Assembly: GCA_033060915.1 (NCBI GenBank)
Contig: CM065379.1
Location: forward strand, 37,203,318 to 37,267,317
Reading direction: 5' to 3'
DNA length: 64,000 nt
Origin: Euryodendron excelsum
Lineage: Eukaryota > Streptophyta > Magnoliopsida > Ericales > Pentaphylacaceae
Below the pieces are notes generated by a model. That model did not search any database. It worked only from the letters and a program-made list of their open reading frames with translations, and had not been told where the DNA came from. The position numbers and the translations under genes are program-made. How positions within the stretch are numbered: the stretch's first letter is position 1; each line of letters starts with the position of its first letter. Of the stretch, positions 57,436 to 64,000 are shown one piece after another.

Positions 57436-60400
57436 TGTCGCGCCCAGATTTTTCACACCCGAGGAATACTCACACAAGCGGAAAAAATGTTGTACTCTCT
57501 CGTTAGAACTCACCCTCCTAAAAGAATGAGTGCGACTAGGTTTGAATTGAAAATAAGTTTGAATAAAGGGCTTTTGAAAAAGATTCAAAGTCGCCACCTA
57601 ACTTGATTAAGGTGAGTTAGGTTACCTAAAAGCTAAGAATAATCCGAAGACTACACTTAGGGTTTTTGGAAAATGATTTTGAAAATGATTTTGAAAATAT
57701 CTCCTCAAGAGAGGATTTTTAAGGAAAACGGGTTGTTTGGCAACCTCTAGAAAACATTTAGCCCTTTTTAGAAAAATAACTCCTTTTGGTCTTTGAAATC
57801 AGTGATCTAGGTTCGGAGGTTGGTTATGTGTAGGGAAGACGCACTAAGCTATCACCCTACCCCGCCCTTTCGGTACCTACATGTCAATCTACCCTAGATT
57901 CACCTATGAAAGTCTTTAACTAACTCGTGTTCAATCCTATTTCACTTTAGAAAAACAATATTTGAAAAATATGATGCATGATATGCAAGTGCAATAGAAA
58001 AGAATTGAAAAATAAATTTAAAAAGAGATTGATTTGATTTGAAAATAGATTTGAAGAGATGGAATTGAAATTGGAAAGTTTGAAAATTTGGAAATAGAAA
58101 TTTGAAATTGGACGTTTGAAAGTAGATTGGAATTTGAGATTTGAAAAGATTTTGAAAACCACACCCATGAGGGTGGAATTGAAAGTTTGAAAAGTATTAT
58201 GACCGCACCTATGAAGGTTGCCTACGTATCCCTTTGGGGGAATCAGGTCAGTCGTAGTTCGGACCGGAGTCCGATTAAAAAGAGATTGATTTGAAAAGAG
58301 ATTGAATTGAAAATTGAATTTGACTTGAAATTAGAAGATGAGATTAAAAATTGAATTTGAGAATATTGGACTTTGATTTGAAGAGATAGATTTTGGAAAG
58401 ACTTGGTTTTGGAAAGATGGAGGTTTAGGAAATCTAGACTTAGGAAAAGGTAGGAGACCTAGGAAAGACTTGAGAATTTAAGAAAGATTAGATTTAGGAA
58501 AGGTTTGAATTAGGAAAGACCCGATTTAGGAAAGTTTTGAATTTGGAAAGTTTCTTTTTTGGAAAGTTCCGAGTTGTGAATTTGGAAAGTTTTGGTTTAG
58601 GAAAGTTTCAACTTAGGAAAGTTTTGAATTAGGAAAGTTTTCAAATTAGGAGAGTTTCGAAATTAAGAAAGTTTTGAAATTAGGAAAGTTTTGAATTAAG
58701 AAAGTTTCGAATTTAGAAATGTTTGAAAAAGGGAAGTTTTGAATTTGGAAAGTTTCGAAAACAAGAAAGTTTTGAAAATAAGAAAGTTTCGTTTTGGGAA
58801 AGGTTTGAAAAAGGAAAGTTTTCAGTTTAGGAAATGTTTGAACTAAGAAAGGTTCGAATTAAGGAAGTTTTGAATTAGGAAAAGTTTGGATTAAGAAAGT
58901 TTTGAGTTTAGAAAAGTCTTAGATTTGACAAGATTTTGAAGTTTTGGAAAGTTTAGAATTTGGAAAAATTTAGGAGTTTGAATTTTAGAAAGTTTAAGAT
59001 TTAGAAAGTTTTAAGGTTTTAGAAAATCTTGAGAGTAGGAAAGGTTTGAGTTTAGAAAAAGTTTGAAAGATTAGATTTGAAAAGTTGAGATTCGGAAAAG
59101 GGGTAGGATTAAGAAAGGGTTGAATTAGGAAAGATTTGAAAGTTGAGTTTTAAAATTTAGGAAAGATTTTTATGTTCAAGTTTTGGAAACTTAAGATTTA
59201 GGAAAGTGAAAGTTTAGGAAGGATTTGAATTAAGAAAGAGTTGGATTTTGAAATTTAAGGAAAGATTTAAAGTTTAAGTTTAGGAAACTTATGGTTTAGG
59301 AAGGAATAGAATTAAGAAAGGTTTGGATTAGGAAGGGATTGGATTTGGTTTCTAAAAGTGAAAGGTTGGATTTTGTTTCCAAAAACGGAGGACGGGATCT
59401 AGTTTCCTAAACGGGAGATTTGATTTGGTTTCCTAAAGGGAAGATAGGATTTGGTAAGAGAGACTCTAGAAACCCTAGATTTGAAAAGTTATAGTTTTGA
59501 CGTAGAAAAGAGGTTTTGGAAACATGTATAGTTTGGATGTGAAAACAAGAGATTTTGGAAACCTAGGTTTGGGGCAAAGTTTGAGAATTATGTTTTTGGA
59601 AAGAAAATTAGGGTCTCCTAATTGTGGGCTCTAAGAAAAGAGTTTTTGATAAATGCGTTTTTGGAAACGAAGGTTTTCTAGAAGGGAATCCTAGGGAGGA
59701 ATTTTTGAAAAGTGAATTTGAAGAGGGAGTTCTTGAAAAAAGATTTTAAAGAGAAAGAGTTTTGGAAAGTGTGTTTTTAGAAACGTAGATTTAGAAGGAA
59801 AATCCTAGAGAGGAAATTTCTAGAAGGAAGATTTTGGGAAGAGAGTTTTTTAGAAAGGTTTTTGGAGAGAGTTTTTAGGAAGGTGAATCTGGGGAGTGTT
59901 TTTAGAAAGTGGATTTTGAGGAAAAGATTTTGGAGAGGAGTTGAAAAAGAGAGTTTTGAAAAATAGATTTTGGAAAGGAGTTTTTGAAAACAACTTTGGA
60001 GAGGAGAGTTTTAGGAAAGTATGTTGAAAAAGAGATTTTTAGGAAGAGATTTTTGAAGAGAGAGTTTTTAGAAGGAGTAAAAACATCTCACTTTCCTAAA
60101 GCAATTCTAACCATAAGAGGGCTAGAACCACTTTGGGAAGGCGGTTTTGAAAGACAATAAGATTTGAAAACATAGACCAAAAAGGTCACTTTTAATGTAA
60201 CACTTTCCTAAAGTAACCCTAGCCATAGAAAGGCTAGAATCACCCTAGGATTGTGGTTTTGAAAACAAGTTTTTGAAAAAGAGATTTTGATGCAATCTTG
60301 AAAACGAGTTTGAAAACGATTTTAAAAACAACTTTGAAAATGGTTTTTGGAAGATGCAAGACTATGATATGCACAATGCAATTTGGGGTTGTGAACATAC

Positions 60401-60963
60401 AAGGCTAAGGCTTCACCACATAATCAAGGGGGTCGGACCCACGTGGTCTTTGGTTAGACTAGAAGAAAGCCGCCGACACGGTGACTCTCCAATAGCCCAA
60501 TCCTACACATGGACCGGGAATCCCCTTGTTTCAAGCATGCAAAGAAAGGGGGGGGGGAAAGAGATGGGGGATTAAAATAGAGAAAACCCAAGTGGGTTGG
60601 AGAGAGAAGAGAGAGGGGGAAGTACAGAAAATTAAAGAGAAAGCCTACCGTATGTCTTCTTTATTTTGCGCGCCGCGCTGTCTTCGGTCTTCGGTCTTTG
60701 TCTTGATCTTCACCTTCAGTCTTCAAGAGTTGTCTTCCAGCTTTGGATGGCAGCTCTTCAAGTCTTCAAAGGATTGTTGAAGGCTAGTGTATGAGTGTAT
60801 GGGGGAGTGTATGAGTGTATAGGAGGCTAGGGTTTGTGTAAAGTGGCTAGGGTTTGGAAAACCTAGGGAAGTTAGGGTTTTGGAAATGCTCGAGTTCTGT
60901 ATATTGAAATATAGGATTTTTAGGTTAAGTTTGCAGACCCCTTTCACGTTGAATGAGGCTCTG

Positions 60964-60972
60964 TATTTATAG
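60964..60972 (-). promoter_or_regulatory. TATA box of the S3 LTR promoter
   Basis: CTATAAATA on the minus strand at the conserved U3/R position. Confidence 0.7.
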
Positions 60973-60986
60973 AAGTAGGACAACCT

Positions 60987-61083
60987 GGCGCCTGTTGCAG
61001 TGGCGCCAGGGTAAAATTGCTCTTGGCGCCACTAGGAGTGGCGCCAGGCTAATTCTTGGCTTGGCGCCATTACTAGTGGCACT
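60987..61083. promoter_or_regulatory. GGCGCC palindrome module, S3
   Basis: Best-preserved copy. Sites start at 60987, 61002, 61025, 61040, 61063 and 61078 (the last decayed to GGCACT). The middle pair forms a perfect inverted repeat, GGCGCCACT and AGTGGCGCC around a 3-base centre. Confidence 0.7.
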
Positions 61084-61915
61084 AGCCACTTAGGAAACTT
61101 TATAAGTCGGCAAGCAACGTATCTTTGACTAGATTTGGGCGCCTATACTAGGGACTACCATGCAATTTTTAGCTTGGTTTCACTATGAGTGACTCCGAAA
61201 AGTCCGGGAATGATTTGGAGGAGCCGGGAATGACCCGGAAGGCCAGAAAGGAGTAGGAACACTTAAAATAGTGTCCTGGAGATATTTGACTTGAAAAGTA
61301 AGGATAAGATGTGTCGAAAATGTTGACCGGGCCCTTAGGGGCAAAACGGTCAATCGGACTAGGAAGTTGTCGGGGGGAACTCGGATTGTCCCAGAAAAAG
61401 ACTTGGGATTTGGAAATATTATTTAGAATGTTCCCAGAGGTTTCCGATTTGATTCCCAGAGCTGGCGTGGTCGGAAAAGGAGACCGGCCCACTAGGGGCA
61501 AAACGGTCATTTTGTACCGGGTTTGCCGGAACTGACTCGGAATGGTCCGGAAAGGTAAGGGGAGGTTGAGAACAATATAAAAAGTATTCTCGAGACATTA
61601 CCAGTTTGATACCCAAAGCCGATGTGGTCTAAGAAGGAGACCGGCCGTCTAGGGGCAAAACGGTCATTTTGTACCAGGTTGGCCGGAACTGACTCGGAAT
61701 GATCCGAAAAGGTAAAAGAAGATTGAGAATACTATAAAAAGTAGTCTTAGGAGGTTACTAGTTTGATACCCAGAGCCGGTGTGGTTCCCGGGGCATTCGG
61801 ATGCTTAGGGGCAAAATGGTCATCTTGACTGGAAAGTCTCGAAAAAGGTCCTAAGGGCAGTCTGGTCATTTTTCACCGAAGTGAGCTAACAGGCACAGGT
61901 GTTGACCTGGGTTTT

Positions 61916-62500
61916 GAGTGTTTCCGCCACTCTAACGGCGGTCGCCGTGACACAGGGATTTGTTGCCAATTCCCTATATCGACCTATTTGTGAGTATTTC
62001 CGCTACTCTAACGGTTGAGTATTTCTGCTACTCTAACGGTTTTGCGAGTATTTCCGCTACTCTAACGGTTTTGTGAGTATTTCCGCTACTCCAACGGTTT
62101 TGTGAGTATTTCCGCTACTCCAACGGTTTTGTGAGTATTTTCGCTACTCCAACGGTTTTGTGAGTATTTTCACTACTCTAACGATTTTGTGAGTGTTTCC
62201 GCTACTCCAACGGTTTTGTGAGTATTTCCGCTACTCGAACCGTCTCGAGGAATAAACTGTCTCAAGAGAGGGATTGGAAAGGGGTCTTACCACCTCCGAG
62301 GAGACGTGCCTGGATTGTGAGTGTTTCCGCCACTCTAACGGTTTTGTGAGTAGTTTTGCTACTCGGACCATCTCGAGGAATAAACTGTCTCGAGAGTGGG
62401 ATTAGAAAAGGGTCTTACCATCTTCGAGGAGACGTGCTTGGATTATGAGTGTTTCCTCCACTCTAACGGTTTTGTGAGTAGTTTTGCTACTCGGACCGTC
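61916..62500. repeat. 29-bp hairpin array in S3 U3
   Basis: About fourteen hairpin cores. Between 61991 and 62240 they recur every 29 bp as GAGTATTTCCGCTACTC plus CAACGGTTTTGT. Others read GAGTGTTTCCGCCACTC or GAGTAGTTTTGCTACTC. One unit near 62191 mixes GAGTG with TACTC. Confidence 0.9.
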
Positions 62501-62850
62501 TCGAGGAATAAACTGTCTCGAGAGTGGGATTGGAATTGGAATAAGAAAGAACAATGCCCCTAAGGGCATTTTGGTCATTTTGCCTCTATTTGGGCCCGAC
62601 AGGCTCGCGAAGCGATGGAGAGAAGGCATTTGGACCTAGAGAATTGGCTTCGATTGGAATATGCCCACAATGACTTGAAAACAAGTCTGGACGAAGTGTA
62701 AACTGCCGAGTGGTCAAAAATGGGGTGCTTACACAGTTGATTTTGGTTCTATCTTCCCTGCAGGATGGCGATGCTTCGACTAGCTATCCGCCTCCTCCGA
62801 TGCCGGGTTTCGGGGATTTTGATCCAGACGACATCAACTTTGACCTGTGA

Positions 62851-64000
62851 TAGATGCCCATTGTGGGGGCTCCGATCTTCTTTTGCCCTTATTCCTGAGA
62901 TATATTTATGTTAGACAATTTCATTTTGTAAGCTATGTACAAGGATGGATATTTATGGCATTTAGAAGTATGGATAGACAGAAATATTTATGATCTTTTC
63001 AGCTAGGCAAATGATCAGATGCATGTGATGGATAATGATATTAGGTATCTATTACGTGAGTTGATATTGGTGACTTTTGGTTTTACATGGAGTTATATCT
63101 ATACGAAGCACATGCGATTTTTTTTTATTTTTTATATGTGCATATTAGAAGTACATTAACTGACAGAATGACAAGGGATGCCGTTAAACTTGTAGTTCTT
63201 GAAATGGTAACTCCTTCCTTTTCGGGGATTTAGCCTCTCTTCTGGCTCGACCCTATCTTGATTGGATGATAGCACTTCGCACCTTTCTCAACCTTTTGAT
63301 TGCCTTTGACTCTCTGCCTCAGGGTTAGTGTATATGATTATTGGGCTGAAACTCTCGACTCTCGGGATTTTAACAACAGCTTTTCCAACCTTCAGCAAAG
63401 CGATAAGCGGTCAGTCCTTTCAATCCGAGGAGACTTTGTTTAGGACCTTAATGTAGGCTAGGTTATTGGGTTTTTGAAACAACAGGATATATAGGCCCAA
63501 ATTCGATGTTGTTCTTAGCAGGGTTTAGATCCATACTGTCCTTGATCATTTTCTCAGTACGGCTAACATCCCCTCTTAGCTTTGGCGACGTATCCAACTC
63601 ATTTAGATTAAGCAATCCGTTTTCAATCAGAGGGGACTTTACTAGGGTTGTAATGTAGGCCATGGTTTTGGGGTTTTGCAAGAACGGGTAAATGCTCTAA
63701 CCTATTATTTCTACAAGGTTTCTTTGTAACCCAAGATCACCTTTGAATTTTCTTCTTCCTTCTGTATAACTTTTCAGGGTGAAAATGATCCCTTCCTTTT
63801 ACCCTTTCTATATGCCTTTTGAGATAAACATGACTATCTTCTTTTTCGATCTTCTTATTAAGCCTTTGAAGATGACTCAATCATGGTTTTCTTTAGGCCT
63901 TTCCTTCGATTTTTTTTTTTTTTTTTTTTTTTTTGCCTCTTGCCCCTTGGCAACTCTTTTCCTTTGCTTTTTCTTTCTATCTCTTTTCTTTTTGAATAAT
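62851..64000. other. Convergent spacer, I3 (to window edge)
   Basis: Homologous to 3794-4900 in I1 and the matching part of I2. It contains a T-run of about 25 near 63910-63934 and no supported gene. The gag of I3 would lie to the right, outside the window. Confidence 0.65.

Larger units (their letters stand above)
57436..62733 (-). mobile_element. Solo LTR S3 (5298 bp) in the I3 PMD intron
   Basis: Starts TGTCGCGCCC and ends GGGTGCTTACA, flanked by CAGTT. It closely resembles S1 over its whole length, including the purine-rich tract (57960-60080), TATA box (60964-60972), GGCGCC pairs (60987/61002, 61025/61040, 61063/61078) and GACCGGCCC repeats (61320-61680). It differs in its hairpin array (61916-62530), which uses a 29-bp unit. 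Confidence 0.93.
55686..62850 (+). pseudogene. Antisense plant mobile domain (PMD) gene, I3 copy, split by S3
   Basis: The exon after intron 1 starts GGAGGG where I1 and I2 have GGATGG, so the start ATG is lost. PMD landmarks: GLQANRLNRHLVLALV, TETFHFVGFELGPTPLDW (near 56255-56310), RRRLVLYIIFSCFCNNNK (56493-56550), FLVWWSYEYLPVRRPVVVED (56700-56755), MNWRPFIGSVHYEAVRYLV and DDTWESYLGERRWRQFHEEF (56870-57015). A coiled-coil-like end precedes the donor GTATGT at 57374. Intron 2 runs to the CTGCAG acceptor at 62763 and contains solo LTR S3; without it the intron is 87 nt, as in I1. The last exon 62764-62850 encodes a Tyr/Pro-rich, acidic end. Stops at about 55814, 56245, 57212, 57283 and 57313 and a C23 run break the frame. 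Confidence 0.8.

Overview
The window looks like gene-poor repeat DNA from a flowering plant. Nearly all of it can be assigned to nested LTR retrotransposons. I recognise no intact host gene, rRNA, tRNA or CRISPR array. The plant assignment rests on a Tat/Ogre-type Ty3/gypsy gag and primer-binding site, an Athila-type gag-pol, a Ty1/copia-type solo LTR and a plant mobile domain (PMD) reading frame. The species cannot be told from the sequence.

The main player is a family of large, apparently non-autonomous Ty3/gypsy elements, all lying on the minus strand, with LTRs of about 5.1-5.4 kb. Seven LTR copies are visible. LTR1 (1-616, cut by the window edge), LTR2 (14648-19748), LTR3 (30895 to about 35503, truncated) and LTR4 (49201-54341) flank internal regions. 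S1 (7170-12553), S2 (39329-43781) and S3 (57436-62733) are solo LTRs with exact 5-bp target duplications. Internal region I1 is 617-14647, I2 is 19749-30894 and I3 is 54342 to beyond 64000. In element (minus) sense the order is LTR, PBS, leader of about 1.5 kb, gag, convergent spacer of about 1.9 kb, PMD gene on the opposite (plus) strand, polypurine tract, LTR. No protease, reverse transcriptase, RNase H or integrase is found in I1 or I2. I1 and I2 share the single LTR2 between them.

The antisense PMD gene has the same predicted splice structure in all three copies: a leader, intron 1, a long PMD exon, an 87-nt intron 2, and a short acidic last exon. S3 sits inside intron 2 of the I3 copy. 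All copies carry stop codons and some stops are shared between copies, so an already decayed passenger gene seems to have been amplified.

The LTRs are unusually structured. In transcription (minus) sense, U3 holds arrays of tiny hairpins with paired stem changes, 157-bp tandem repeats in S1, and a GGCGCC palindrome module just upstream of a conserved TATA box. Downstream of the TATA box come AAACCCTA motifs, then 2-2.4 kb of low-complexity U5, then a conserved inverted repeat near the PBS. The GGCGCC module recurs with the same spacing inside the internal region, ahead of the antisense gene.

Other contents are a 1.85-kb copia-like solo LTR in the I2 leader (28499-30344), a degraded plus-strand Athila element (about 35504-45985) split by S2, an Athila gag fragment on the minus strand (48331-49200), and about 2.3 kb of unassigned DNA (45986-48330).
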